Positions 7,571 to 16,683 of a stretch of DNA of 64,000 bases are shown in pieces. A program made the position numbers and the translations under genes. Every line of letters begins with the position of its first letter. Within the stretch, counting starts at the first letter, position 1. This DNA is from Mucilaginibacter sp. L3T2-6 (GTDB taxonomy: Bacteria > Bacteroidota > Bacteroidia > Sphingobacteriales > Sphingobacteriaceae), in contig NZ_JAUMKC010000009.1 of the NCBI RefSeq assembly GCF_030519355.1, positions 1 to 64,000 on the forward strand, given 5' to 3'. The notes under the pieces were generated by a model. It searched no databases. It was not told where the DNA came from and worked only from the letters and a program-made list of their open reading frames with translations.

Positions 7571-9253
7571 TTAATTGCCTTGGTTTGGTTGGAGGTATTG
7601 ATGCTCACTGATTAACTGATCTCTCAATTTTATATAGTCTACGTTCTGGATTTTGCATTTTTGATTGATTGCCAAAACCGCTGCGGCAGCTGCTGATTGC
7701 CCCATCACCATGTAAGTAGGCTCTGTTCGTAACGAGCAGAACGCAGAATGTGAGGCAGACACACAAATAGAAACAGCGAGGTTTGTACACTCCGATTGTC
7801 TGGGTACTAATGCTCTGAAACTGATGCCGTAAGCTCTGTTTCTGTCAATAAACATTTGCCCTTCCCCTTCGAGCCTGCCAGGGACAGCAATGCCGTATTG
7901 GATCAAATGCGAATCCATGGGATAGGTTCCCAGTGCTATCGGATCGTTTACATGGCCCTTATTTAATATGTAATTATCAGTTATTACGTATTCGGAAATC
8001 ATCCTGCGAGCTTCCCTCACGTATAATTGTGTCGGCCAACCATTATTTTGCACAAATTCATCTTTCGGCAGCCCAAAATTTTTATAAAATTTTTGAATTT
8101 TTGGTGATATCCGCGGGTCGTTTTGAATTAGCCAGATTAATCCTCTATCATAATTTTCAATCCTTCTTTTTATTGAATCACGTTCATCGTATGTCGCTTC
8201 GGGATACAATGAATTTATGCCGACGTAGTCAGTCGAAAAATAGTTCGCACTATTAACATCCAATTTGTTATTCTTGATTTTATGCCATCCTAAGAAAACG
8301 TTGTATTGCTGCTTTAACATCCTGAACATAATTTCAAAATCTTTCATATTCAAATTGTCCGGCTTGGTTATTGAAATTGTATCTGTAGGGTCATTTGTAA
8401 GGCAGATCCTGTAATTATAAGCCATAATTTTATTGTCGCCTGTACCCGGAGCGGAAATCGCAGAACCATTTACCCGCTGTAATAAACCACTTGACGGGTC
8501 ACTGTCTGTAAAATAAGGACTAACTTTTACCGGAAATATTATTGGCAGCCTGGCGCCGTTATAACTTTCATTGTATTTGCTATTGTCTTCGCGGCCGACC
8601 GTGTACGAAACGCCTGCATGAGCCAATAAATCTCCTTCGTATGAAGCGTCGATATATTCTTTTGCGCCAAATATTTTGCCCGACTCCATCGTTATCATTA
8701 CAATCCGTTTACTTTCGGCGTCTTTAATCACACTGTTTTTTAAGCTTAAACGCTCGTTCCTGAAGATTTGAATATTGGGATAAGAATTTAAAAACTCATT
8801 AAAAACCTGAAGGGCAATCTTTGGCTCAAATGTATATGAAGGTACCCGCTCTGCATACTTTGCGGCCACCTTTAAATAGAAATCGTGTGTTAGACCGCCG
8901 ATATTCACGCCGCTATCAACAATGTCAGTTTTGCAAAGCCCTCCAGTAGTCATCCCCCCTATATATTGATCAGTTGCTATTAAAATGACATTTTTGCCTA
9001 ACCGGGCGGCTTCGATGGCTGCTATAACTCCCGAAGATGTAGCGCCATAAATAACTACATCAGTCTTTATTGCGTTTGAAGGTAATTGTTGAAGCGTATC
9101 GAGCCCCGACCCTGTATTTTCAAGTTTGATTATATGGGTTTTGCGGCAGCTGATGATGACGATTATTAAAGTGAAAATGAATTTTAATCCAATCTCTTTT
9201 ATTAAAAGATATTTTGCTGTCCTTTTTTTTAAGGGGTATTTATTCAGGGACAC
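7571..9253 (-). CDS. FAD-dependent oxidoreductase, probable lipoprotein
   Basis: 560 aa with a GTG start. The N-terminus holds a hydrophobic segment ending in a lipobox-like IVIISC, suggesting a periplasm-facing lipoprotein. The dinucleotide-binding fold follows (DVVIYGATSSGVIAAIEAAR) with GGMTTGGL and YIDASYEGDLLAHAGVSYTVGRE, typical of the FAD_oxidored (PF12831) family often found near polysaccharide utilisation loci. The substrate is unknown. The gene stands alone, converges on iscX, and is visibly richer in A+T codons than its neighbours, which may mean later acquisition. Confidence 0.85.
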   Translation of the reverse strand: MSLNKYPLKKRTAKYLLIKEIGLKFIFTLIIVIISCRKTHIIKLENTGSGLDTLQQLPSNAIKTDVVIYGATSSGVIAAIEAARLGKNVILIATDQYIGGMTTGGLCKTDIVDSGVNIGGLTHDFYLKVAAKYAERVPSYTFEPKIALQVFNEFLNSYPNIQIFRNERLSLKNSVIKDAESKRIVMITMESGKIFGAKEYIDASYEGDLLAHAGVSYTVGREDNSKYNESYNGARLPIIFPVKVSPYFTDSDPSSGLLQRVNGSAISAPGTGDNKIMAYNYRICLTNDPTDTISITKPDNLNMKDFEIMFRMLKQQYNVFLGWHKIKNNKLDVNSANYFSTDYVGINSLYPEATYDERDSIKRRIENYDRGLIWLIQNDPRISPKIQKFYKNFGLPKDEFVQNNGWPTQLYVREARRMISEYVITDNYILNKGHVNDPIALGTYPMDSHLIQYGIAVPGRLEGEGQMFIDRNRAYGISFRALVPRQSECTNLAVSICVSASHSAFCSLRTEPTYMVMGQSAAAAAVLAINQKCKIQNVDYIKLRDQLISEHQYLQPNQGN

Positions 9254-9425
9254 GACAATGGTTATAATATGTTTATACTTAGGTACGGCTACATTTGGCT
9301 TAAAATTAAAATAAATGGCACATAGACGAGTCGCAATTATTTTTATATATATTGTTAATAACGACGGCGGCTTCTTAATATTGCGAAAATAAAAAACGGA
9401 TAGTTATATTTTTAAATAACATTGT

Positions 9426-9433
9426 TAGGTTTG
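9426..9433 (+). promoter_or_regulatory. -7 box upstream of kdsC
   Basis: TAGGTTTG fits TAnnTTTG and lies 58 bases before the kdsC start; a GGGAGAA ribosome binding site follows. The rest of the 238-base divergent gap is AT-rich and shows no gene. Confidence 0.4.
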
Positions 9434-9491
9434 CGCCGCGCATAAATATTAGCATTTTTGGCTTACCTCGGGAGAACAATTGCAGGGATAA

Positions 9492-10013
9492 ATGGAATCA
9501 TTTTTAACTAAACTAAAAGAAATAACTACGTTCGTGTTTGATGTGGACGGTGTGCTTACTGATGGTTCTGTTTTTGTAACAGACGATGGTTTGCAAAGCC
9601 GTGCTTTTAATATAAAAGATGGCTACGCACTACAGTTGGCTGTAAAATGCGGATATAACGTGGTCAGCGTATCGGGCAGCCGCTCTAAAGCCCAGTTGCA
9701 TCGCCTTAACAGCCTTGGGATCAAAGACGTTTACATGGGCATTCATACTAAAAAAACCAAACTGAAACTGTACCTGGAAGAAAAACATATCAGCCCGGAA
9801 ACTGTGTTATACATGGGTGATGATATACCAGATATGGAAGTAATGCAATATGTGGGGTTGCCGGTTTGTCCAGCCGATGCGGTGGAGGAAATAAAGGCGC
9901 TCAGCAAATACGTATCGCCATATCCCGGCGGCCGCGGCTGCGTACGCGATGTGATAGAGAAAGTATTGAAGATACACGATCAATGGCTTACTGAAGAAGC
10001 CTATAGCTGGTAG
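9492..10013 (+). CDS. kdsC: KdsC-type HAD phosphatase (3-deoxy-D-manno-octulosonate 8-phosphate phosphatase)
   Basis: 173 aa, the usual length for KdsC/YrbI. HAD motif I is FDVDGVLTDG with nucleophile D17 and acid D19; motif II is VSGS; motif IV is YMGDDIPDMEVM. The enzyme dephosphorylates KDO-8-P in the cytoplasm during lipid A core synthesis and works as a capless tetramer. The start is set by a GGGAGAA-type ribosome binding site. Followed, across a repeat, by maf. Confidence 0.9.
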   Translation: MESFLTKLKEITTFVFDVDGVLTDGSVFVTDDGLQSRAFNIKDGYALQLAVKCGYNVVSVSGSRSKAQLHRLNSLGIKDVYMGIHTKKTKLKLYLEEKHISPETVLYMGDDIPDMEVMQYVGLPVCPADAVEEIKALSKYVSPYPGGRGCVRDVIEKVLKIHDQWLTEEAYSW

Positions 10014-10017
10014 GTGT

Positions 10018-10101
10018 TAGTCCATAGACGATTGTCTGTGGATTCGTAGTAGCTGCATTTTTTTTTAAATATTTTTGCCATGGACTATGGTCTATGGACT
10101 A
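10018..10101. repeat. intergenic CCATAGAC-family inverted repeat (family A) around the maf promoter
   Basis: The left arm at 10019-10045 reads TCCATAGACGATTGTCTGTG; the right arm at 10080-10100 is GGACTATGGTCTATGGACT-like, its approximate reverse complement. Between the arms lies a T run and the -7 box TATTTTTG (10070-10077), so the promoter of maf sits in the loop. If the ATG in the right arm were used, the repeat would code for MDYGLWTID at the front of Maf. Related copies: 21889, 22183, 26580, 57843. Confidence 0.75.
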
Positions 10102-10112
10102 TCGACTCAAAA

Positions 10113-10679
10113 ATGAACTCTCCCCGACTAATCCTCGCATCCAAATCTCCGCGCCGGCAGGAACTGTTACGGCTGATGGATATTGATTTTCGTATTGTGC
10201 TTAAAGATGTGGATGAGTCGTATCCCGACAATCTTACGCCTGAGGAAGTGGCTGTTTACATCGCTGCAAAAAAGGCTAAAGCATTTGATGAGACGTTAAC
10301 AGATGAGATTGTACTTACCGCGGATACGATAGTCTGTATAGACGACCAGATATTAGGCAAGCCAACAGATGCGCCGCACGCCGTGCAGATGCTGCAATTG
10401 CTGTCAGGGCGTATGCACCGGGTGATCACCGGTGTCTGTCTGCTTCGTGATCATCAGTATCATAGTTTTTATGATGTCTCGGAAGTATATTTCGGCAAGC
10501 TGTCTGATGAAGAGATACACAACTACGTGGAAAAATACCAGCCTTTTGACAAAGCAGGTTCGTATGGTATACAGGAACGTATCGGGCTCATTGGCATAGA
10601 GCGCATCAATGGTTCCTACACTAATGTAGTGGGGCTGCCTACTGAGAAGTTGTATAAGGAATTAGCGAATTTCCGTTAA
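10113..10679 (+). CDS. maf: Maf family nucleotide pyrophosphatase
   Basis: 188 aa from ATG 10113. An in-frame ATG at 10080 lies inside a repeat and is probably not used. The Maf signature SKSPRRQELL is at the N-terminus, followed by DADES-like DVDESYP, ADTIVCIDDQILGKP and the GSYGIQ, INGSYTNVVGLP motifs. Maf proteins hydrolyse non-canonical or standard (d)NTPs, notably dTTP/UTP, to monophosphates. It converges on the M1 peptidase gene with a bidirectional terminator between. Confidence 0.92.
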   Translation: MNSPRLILASKSPRRQELLRLMDIDFRIVLKDVDESYPDNLTPEEVAVYIAAKKAKAFDETLTDEIVLTADTIVCIDDQILGKPTDAPHAVQMLQLLSGRMHRVITGVCLLRDHQYHSFYDVSEVYFGKLSDEEIHNYVEKYQPFDKAGSYGIQERIGLIGIERINGSYTNVVGLPTEKLYKELANFR

Positions 10680-10708
10680 GACTTACGAAGTCCGAAACTT
10701 CGTAAGTC
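10680..10708. terminator. bidirectional hairpin between maf and the M1 peptidase gene
   Basis: GACTTACGAAG (10680-10690) and CTTCGTAAGTC (10698-10708) form a perfect 11-bp stem with a 7-base loop exactly between two convergent genes. It resembles other word-like intergenic hairpins in the window but uses a different word. Confidence 0.65.
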
Positions 10709-10719
10709 CCCCAATCTGA

Positions 10720-12720
10720 TTATTTTATTGTCCGCGTATTGTTTTTCCTGTTGCTGTCGGGTAAGGCGTTATCCGGGTCAACGGTAACACTTTCAACTTC
10801 GGTGGTTGTAGGTATAGTAAAAGTTATTGCCTTATTTTGAAGCCAGGTTTCAACCGGGAAATAGGTGCGCTGTTTGGCGCCGTCTTTGAGTTTTACCTCA
10901 ACTGTAAATGGCATGGCTAGCTGCTCTTTATTGGCTATGGTTACCTGTACGCCGTTTTTGGGATCTTTATTGGCATATTTTGCATCGATCAGGGCGATGT
11001 CCAGCGGCCAGTTATTATAAAACCAGCCCTTCCAGAACCAGGACAGATCTTCGCCTGCGCCGTTTTCCATCGACCGGAAAAAGTCGTCGGGTTGCGGGTG
11101 TTTGTAAGCCCATTTAGCTATGTAATTTTTAAAGGCATAATCGAACCTGTTTTTGCCGAGAATCTGCTCGCGCAGCAAAACCAAACCAAAAGCCGGCTTG
11201 AAGTAGGTGAGGGGATGACGATACTTTTCGGGAATAGCGTCTGCCGCGGTCATGATTGAAGGCGAGTTGGGGTCTTGTATGACCGGGACAATTTCATCAG
11301 CCGGATTGCCGCCGCCAGGTGCGTATTCACCGTCGCGTTTGGGCGCATATTCGCCATGATTAAAAGCATCCGAAGCATAAATATCGATAAACGTATTAAA
11401 GCCCTCATCCATCCAGCCGAAGCGGCGTTCATTGCTGCCCACGATCATTGGGAACCAGTTGTGGCCGATTTCATGAGCTGTTACCCAGTACAACTCTTTA
11501 CCCTTATCGGTAATGCCATCGAATACGATACCCGGGTACTCCATACCGCCAGCTATACCGGCTTCGTTAATGGCGCAGGGCCATGGGTAAACAAACCATT
11601 TTTCGGAAAAATATTCAATAGACTTTTTAAGATACTCAGTTGCCCTTCCCCAGGCCTCATTGCCGGCGCTTTCAACCGGGTATACTGACATCGCCAGTGA
11701 TTTTTTACCGCCTGGTAAATTCACTCTTGCGGCATCCCATACATAAGCCTTGGATGCGCCGAATGCCACGTCGCGTGTATTCAGCATTTTAAAGTGCCAC
11801 GTTAGGTTGGCTTTCCCGGCCGGGCGGGATGATGGATTGGTAACCTCGTTTACATCCCTTATCATTATAGTTTTGTCGCTTGCCTTTGCTGTATTGAGCC
11901 GGTTAACCTGCTGCTGTGTGAGTACTTCACCCGGATTGAGCAATTCGCCTGACCCGGCTACGATCATATCGGCAGGCGCAGTTACTTTATAATCTATGTT
12001 GCCATATTCCAGGTAAAACTCACCGCTTCCGAGGAACGGCAGGGTATCCCAGCCACGGGTATCGTCATAAACACACATGCGCGGGAACCATTGGGCAATT
12101 TCGTATATCTTGCCGTTTTTGGTTTGCACATAGTCGGTTCGGTTGCCGAAATTACCGGGGATGGTATATTTATATTTAATGGTAAAGTTTATAACCGCGC
12201 CGTTTGCTGCGAGCGCCTTTGGCAGGCGAATCTGCATGCGGGTATCGGTAACCACAAAGTCTGCCTTAGCGCCTGTTTTTCCATTGGTTATGGTTATCGA
12301 TTGAATGTCGTAGCCGTCGGTATGCTGGTTAGGCCCTGGTGCAAAGCCGGTAACAAAGTTGGAGCGCGCAGTGTTTTTATAAGTGTTTTGGTCTAACTGC
12401 AGCCATAAGTATTGCAGTGTTTCCGGGCTATTATTGGTATAGGTTACCTGTTCGGTGGCTGTTAATGTTTTGGCAGCAGTATCGAGCACCGCATCGATGT
12501 TGTAATCCACACGGTTTTGCCAGTATTTCGGGCCGGGTTCCCCATTGGCGGCATGCACGGCATTGCCTTTTTCGCTGTAGTAAAGCGGCGAAAATAGTTC
12601 TGCCGGCTGATAGTTTGAGGATATGGTATCGTTGGAGTTATTTCCGCGGCGCCGGCGCTGGGCATCGGCAGATATAACAATTAACGCCAGAATGGCGGCG
12701 AGTAAAAATTGGGGTTTCAT
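10720..12720 (-). CDS. secreted M1 family zinc metallopeptidase
   Basis: 666 aa with a signal peptide (cleavage near ADA-QRR, residue 20). The zinc site is HEIGH at residues 416-420 with the third ligand E439, in H-E-I-G-H-x18-E spacing, and the substrate-binding GGMEYPG replaces the classical GAMEN, as usual in Bacteroidota M1 enzymes. The N-terminal beta domain ([22 protein letters not shown]) precedes the catalytic domain; the C-terminal ~90 residues form a beta sandwich. Role: aminopeptidase acting in the periplasm or outside the cell. Confidence 0.92.
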   Translation of the reverse strand: MKPQFLLAAILALIVISADAQRRRRGNNSNDTISSNYQPAELFSPLYYSEKGNAVHAANGEPGPKYWQNRVDYNIDAVLDTAAKTLTATEQVTYTNNSPETLQYLWLQLDQNTYKNTARSNFVTGFAPGPNQHTDGYDIQSITITNGKTGAKADFVVTDTRMQIRLPKALAANGAVINFTIKYKYTIPGNFGNRTDYVQTKNGKIYEIAQWFPRMCVYDDTRGWDTLPFLGSGEFYLEYGNIDYKVTAPADMIVAGSGELLNPGEVLTQQQVNRLNTAKASDKTIMIRDVNEVTNPSSRPAGKANLTWHFKMLNTRDVAFGASKAYVWDAARVNLPGGKKSLAMSVYPVESAGNEAWGRATEYLKKSIEYFSEKWFVYPWPCAINEAGIAGGMEYPGIVFDGITDKGKELYWVTAHEIGHNWFPMIVGSNERRFGWMDEGFNTFIDIYASDAFNHGEYAPKRDGEYAPGGGNPADEIVPVIQDPNSPSIMTAADAIPEKYRHPLTYFKPAFGLVLLREQILGKNRFDYAFKNYIAKWAYKHPQPDDFFRSMENGAGEDLSWFWKGWFYNNWPLDIALIDAKYANKDPKNGVQVTIANKEQLAMPFTVEVKLKDGAKQRTYFPVETWLQNKAITFTIPTTTEVESVTVDPDNALPDSNRKNNTRTIK

Positions 12721-12848
12721 GGGATTTGTCAGTTATTGAGGGCAATATACAAAGGGCGATGGACTTGTCCTCGACTTTTTAATAAACAGCTAATAAAAAA
12801 TAGCATGTCTTGTCTTATATTAGTTCTCGAATTAATACCCCTATTCAA

Positions 12849-13163
12849 ATGAAAAAACGATTGAAAAGCAGATCGGCAGTCAGGTCTGTCTCTAACTACT
12901 ATGCGAACCACCCCGAACAAAATAAATTCCGGGGCAATATCTCCACAATTTTTTATAATGTAGCAGCCCTTATTATTTGTGGGGTATTACTGGATATTAC
13001 CCTTAATGACACGGCAGGTATGATAACATTTTTTGCCCTGGCTGTTTTGCAAATCATCACCTGCCTTATACTGGCCGTCAATTACAATAGTAAGATGTGG
13101 TTGTTTAGCGCCCTGGTTGTATTCCTTATAGGCTGCGCATCTTTTGTATATATAAATTTGTAG
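12849..13163 (+). CDS. small membrane protein, function unknown
   Basis: 104 aa from the ATG at 12849; the in-frame start at 12810 lacks support and adds a non-family-like leader. A basic N-terminus (MKKRLKSRSAVRSVSNYY) is followed by three hydrophobic segments (about residues 38-55, 58-75 and 80-102). No conserved motif recognised. Transcribed divergently from the M1 peptidase and converging on the Ppx/GppA gene. No function is assigned. Confidence 0.65.
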   Translation: MKKRLKSRSAVRSVSNYYANHPEQNKFRGNISTIFYNVAALIICGVLLDITLNDTAGMITFFALAVLQIITCLILAVNYNSKMWLFSALVVFLIGCASFVYINL

Positions 13164-13289
13164 GGTGGTAATTACTGCTTTATGGCGAAAGATATGATAA
13201 TAGAAATTAGATGAGGTATTTCGTATCCGGAGATATCGGGTTGACTCTGCATTTAGTACAGCGTCTAGGATTGGTCGCCGGTAGAATAG

Positions 13290-14213
13290 CTAATTCATCA
13301 TGTCCGCCAGCACACCCTCCTTCAACGAATGTGCCGACATCGCAATTTCCTCAACCCCTATTTTTTCAATGATAAACCGCGTAAGCAGTGATGCGGTAAC
13401 AATCATATCCACTCTAACGGGGATAATATTCGGGTTATCCAACCGCTGCTGGTGGTTTGACAAAACAATCCGCTCAATTACAGACAAAAGAATGGCTTTA
13501 TCAAATTCGTAGTATTTCGTTTTTTTCAAGTCGATGCTACGGCCTTTATCCGCCTCGATAATTGCAGCATAGGATTCGAACACCCCAGACGAGCCAATGA
13601 TGCTATGTACGCTATAATTTTTAAGCGCTCCGAAAAGGGGGGTTAGAGTGTCATCCAGATAAAAATTCAAGGCGGTTATCGAGTCGCCCGGTATAGGGTC
13701 ATGCCGGTGAAAGCTGTCCATCAGCCTCGCTGCGCCGATTTCAAAGCTTTGTTTCCATTTAATCTCTTTGTCATCGCAAATAATAAATTCAACGCTGCCG
13801 CCGCCGATATCCACAATCAAAGTATTTTGTGCAGATAAACCGCCACCTGCGCGAACGCCTTTGTAAATGTACTCTGCCTCGGCGTTGCCGTCTATGATCT
13901 CGACAGAGATTCCGGTTTGTTTTTTTACGTCGTTGACAAAGTCCTGCCCGTTGGCTGCATTGCGTAAGGCGGAGGTTGCAATACACCTGATTTGGTTTAC
14001 ACCATAATCATTAATCAGGCGGCTATAGCGCTTCATGCACTCTATGCCGCGCTGATATGCAGCCGTTTGTATAAAACCCCTATTAATGCCGCCCTCGCCA
14101 AGTTTTACCGGCTGTTGCTCATGAACTATCTCTGTAAAACTGTTGCTGGTACCTTCAACGATCAGTAAGTGAAAGGTGTTTGTGCCAAGGTCCATTACGG
14201 CGCATTTTTCCAT
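13290..14213 (-). CDS. Ppx/GppA family exopolyphosphatase
   Basis: 307 aa with the actin-like ATPase fold of the family: MDLGTNTFHLLI phosphate-1 motif at the start, GGINRGFI, ATSALRNAANG, and the phosphate-2 motif VDIGGGSVEFII. Members hydrolyse polyphosphate or the pppGpp 5' phosphate. It lacks the C-terminal HD-like domain of E. coli Ppx (513 aa), matching the short two-domain form of Bacteroidota. Downstream of the ABC permease on the same strand but separated by hairpins. Confidence 0.9.
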   Translation of the reverse strand: MEKCAVMDLGTNTFHLLIVEGTSNSFTEIVHEQQPVKLGEGGINRGFIQTAAYQRGIECMKRYSRLINDYGVNQIRCIATSALRNAANGQDFVNDVKKQTGISVEIIDGNAEAEYIYKGVRAGGGLSAQNTLIVDIGGGSVEFIICDDKEIKWKQSFEIGAARLMDSFHRHDPIPGDSITALNFYLDDTLTPLFGALKNYSVHSIIGSSGVFESYAAIIEADKGRSIDLKKTKYYEFDKAILLSVIERIVLSNHQQRLDNPNIIPVRVDMIVTASLLTRFIIEKIGVEEIAMSAHSLKEGVLADMMN

Positions 14214-14228
14214 GCCACTAAAATAGAT

Positions 14229-14299
14229 AATCCCTCAAATTGTTTTAAATCTGAGGGATTATTATGTCTGAATCGCTCCCCTTCAGGGGCTTGGGGAGC
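14229..14299 (-). terminator. hairpins after the ABC permease gene
   Basis: AATCCCTCA (14229-14237) pairs with TGAGGGATT (14253-14261), followed on the minus strand by an AT-rich tail. A second stem, GCTCCCC with GGGGAGC, lies at about 14275-14299, directly after the permease stop. Together they probably separate the ABC operon from ppx. Confidence 0.55.
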
Positions 14300-14301
14300 T
14301 T

Positions 14302-15552
14302 TTATTCTTTATAAAAAAACCATTTTACCAGCTCCTTATAACTGGCTTTTTTGCCGTACATCAAAATACCTACGCGATAAATTCTGGCAGCTACGTATAT
14401 GGCGAATATAAAGGTAAGTACCATCAGCGTCATAGAAATACCTAACTGCCATCCCGGTACGCCAAACGGCATTCGTAATACCATAGCGACGGGAGCCGTA
14501 AGCGGGATCATTGACAGCCACACGGCCAGTGAGCCATTTGGCGCCTGGAACAGGATACTCACCGATAATATGTAGGTAAAGAGCAGCGGCAGCGTAATCG
14601 GAAACATAAACTGCTGCGTTTCGGTCTCGCTGTCAACGGCAGAACCTACAGCGGCAAAAAGTGCGCTGTATAACAGGTAGCCGGTAAGGAAATAAAAAAT
14701 AAATACACCCAGTACCGGCCCGAATGGAATGGTTTGCAGGGCGGCCAGCGCACCCATGATGCCAGTTGGCGGCCCATGCTGCACGCTGCCGGTTATCTTT
14801 GTCGCGAGGTATGACAAGACTATCCAGGCGGCGAACTGGGTTAGCCCGACCAGGCCTACGCCGATTACCTTACCCATCATTAACTGGAAGGGTTTAACCG
14901 ACGAAATTACTACTTCTACAATGCGGCTTGTTTTTTCTTCAATCACTCCGCGCATTACCTGTGCACCGTAGATAAATACCGACATATAAATCAGGATGGA
15001 ACAGGCAATGCCGACGCCTATCATTGCGCCCAGGCTGGTTTGCTGTTCGCCCAGATCGGTTATTTCGATAGTTTTAAGCGAAATATTGCTTTTAATAGCA
15101 CTAAGAACGGCCGTGTCGATGTGGTGTTTAATCAGCTCGTTTGCACGGGCAATATCATTCATCTGCTTTTCTATTTCCCCGGTAACAATAGTTGAGGGCT
15201 TATCTTTTGAATAGAACTGCACCGCGTCTTTCCTGGTGAAATCTGCCGGAATCACCAGGGCGGACAAAAAGTCGGTCTTTTTAGCCTTTGCTTTCAAATC
15301 GGAAACCGAAGAGGTTGAATTTTGAAAAGTCAGATTTGGAATATTGTGAAATTTACCGGCGAAAACTCCGCTATTGTCAACCACAACAACTGTGTTCTGG
15401 TCTTCTATCTTATTGCTGCTGTTTGCCACGAGGCCAATAATGACACCCATCACCAGGATGAGCAGCGGCAGCAAAAAAATCATGACGATAAACGAGCGTT
15501 TGCGTACACGGGTAATGTATTCGCGTTTGATGATTAAAAGTATCTTGTCCAT
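14302..15552 (-). CDS. ABC-2 type transporter permease (NatB-like)
   Basis: 416 aa. One N-terminal membrane segment (IVMIFLLPLLILVMGVII, residues about 22-40), an extracytoplasmic domain of ~140 residues, then five C-terminal membrane segments, the layout of ABC2_membrane_3/NatB permeases. MRGVIEEKTSRIVEVVISS is the typical cytoplasmic coupling region. Translated 3 bases after the ATPase gene. Probable export of a small molecule or Na+; substrate unknown. Confidence 0.88.
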   Translation of the reverse strand: MDKILLIIKREYITRVRKRSFIVMIFLLPLLILVMGVIIGLVANSSNKIEDQNTVVVVDNSGVFAGKFHNIPNLTFQNSTSSVSDLKAKAKKTDFLSALVIPADFTRKDAVQFYSKDKPSTIVTGEIEKQMNDIARANELIKHHIDTAVLSAIKSNISLKTIEITDLGEQQTSLGAMIGVGIACSILIYMSVFIYGAQVMRGVIEEKTSRIVEVVISSVKPFQLMMGKVIGVGLVGLTQFAAWIVLSYLATKITGSVQHGPPTGIMGALAALQTIPFGPVLGVFIFYFLTGYLLYSALFAAVGSAVDSETETQQFMFPITLPLLFTYILSVSILFQAPNGSLAVWLSMIPLTAPVAMVLRMPFGVPGWQLGISMTLMVLTFIFAIYVAARIYRVGILMYGKKASYKELVKWFFYKE

Positions 15553-15555
15553 GGT

Positions 15556-16464
15556 TTAGCTGATTTGATTTACCTTTTCAATAAATATCTCGTTCATGCT
15601 GGGCACTACTTCCTGCAGCATGTTTACCTGTACTTTAGGAATGATGTATTGCAGCACATCGTTTGAAGTAGATCGTTCCTTCAGCTTTATTTTGATGACA
15701 TGGCTGTCATCTTCCGAAGATTTTTCTTCGAGCAGATCAAAAGGTTCATTGCCATTAAATATCAAGGGACTTCCGATGTATTCAACAAAGTAAGTTGAAT
15801 TTTTGTAGGAGTTTTTAATGCCTTTAACGGTACCGTCCAGTATCTTATGTGATTTGTTGATCAACGCAATTGAGTCGCACAATTCCTCAACAGACTCCAT
15901 GCGGTGCGTTGAGAAGAGGATGGTAGCCCCGTTTTTGTTTAATTCCAGTATCTCGTCTTTTATAATTTCGGCATTTACCGGATCGAAACCGCTGAAGGGT
16001 TCATCGAGTATGATCAGGTCGGGCTCATGCAGAACTGTTGCTACGAACTGTGCTTTTTGCTGCATCCCTTTTGAAAGCTCTTCAATTTTCTTCTTCCACC
16101 AGCTGGTCATATCCAGCTTCTCGAACCATACTTTCAGACGCCTGGTTGCCTCGTCGCGGCTCAGGCCTTTTAGCCGGGCCAGGTATATCATCTGCTCGCC
16201 AATTTCCATTTTTTTGTAAAGGCCGCGCTCCTCAGGCAGGTAGCCAATGCGACCGATATGCGATTGATTCAGTTTTTCGCCGTCGAAATAGATTTCGCCG
16301 CTGTCAGGCGCCGTGATTTGATTAATGATACGTATAAGCGAAGTTTTTCCGGCGCCGTTGGGTCCAAGCAGGCCAAAAACCTGGCCGCTTTTTACCTCGA
16401 TGCTAACATCATCTAACGCCCGGTGAGCTGCGTATTGCTTAACAATATTGCGGATGCTTAACAT
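15556..16464 (-). CDS. ABC transporter ATP-binding protein (NatA-like)
   Basis: 302 aa nucleotide-binding subunit. Walker A GPNGAGKTS, signature LSKGMQQ (a variant of LSGGQ common in ABC-2 exporters), Walker B LIILDEPF and the switch histidine in FSTHRMESVEE are intact. A C-terminal extension (about 220-302) matches the DUF4162 domain of this group. Forms an exporter with the permease 3 bases downstream. Confidence 0.92.
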   Translation of the reverse strand: MLSIRNIVKQYAAHRALDDVSIEVKSGQVFGLLGPNGAGKTSLIRIINQITAPDSGEIYFDGEKLNQSHIGRIGYLPEERGLYKKMEIGEQMIYLARLKGLSRDEATRRLKVWFEKLDMTSWWKKKIEELSKGMQQKAQFVATVLHEPDLIILDEPFSGFDPVNAEIIKDEILELNKNGATILFSTHRMESVEELCDSIALINKSHKILDGTVKGIKNSYKNSTYFVEYIGSPLIFNGNEPFDLLEEKSSEDDSHVIKIKLKERSTSNDVLQYIIPKVQVNMLQEVVPSMNEIFIEKVNQIS

Positions 16465-16683
16465 GTTGATAGGTTTGTTTTAGTTTGTAATTGTTTTTAA
16501 GATACAGGTTTGTTTAAAATGTTACAAGCCTTTGTATGGTTAAGTTTGTCGGATGGGGTGGGTTACAGAACCTATAAATAGAAATTCACAAGCTCGTCGC
16601 CTCTTTTTTTATTGGCAGAAATCATATTAGTTAATACCTTTAGATTAAAAGCCTTTTAACAGAACAATTTGACGACCTGGGAA

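Noticed and set aside
10080..10112. Longer Maf start (MDYGLWTIDSK extension)
   Set aside because: The added codons are entirely within a repeated intergenic word; Maf signature begins at the internal Met.
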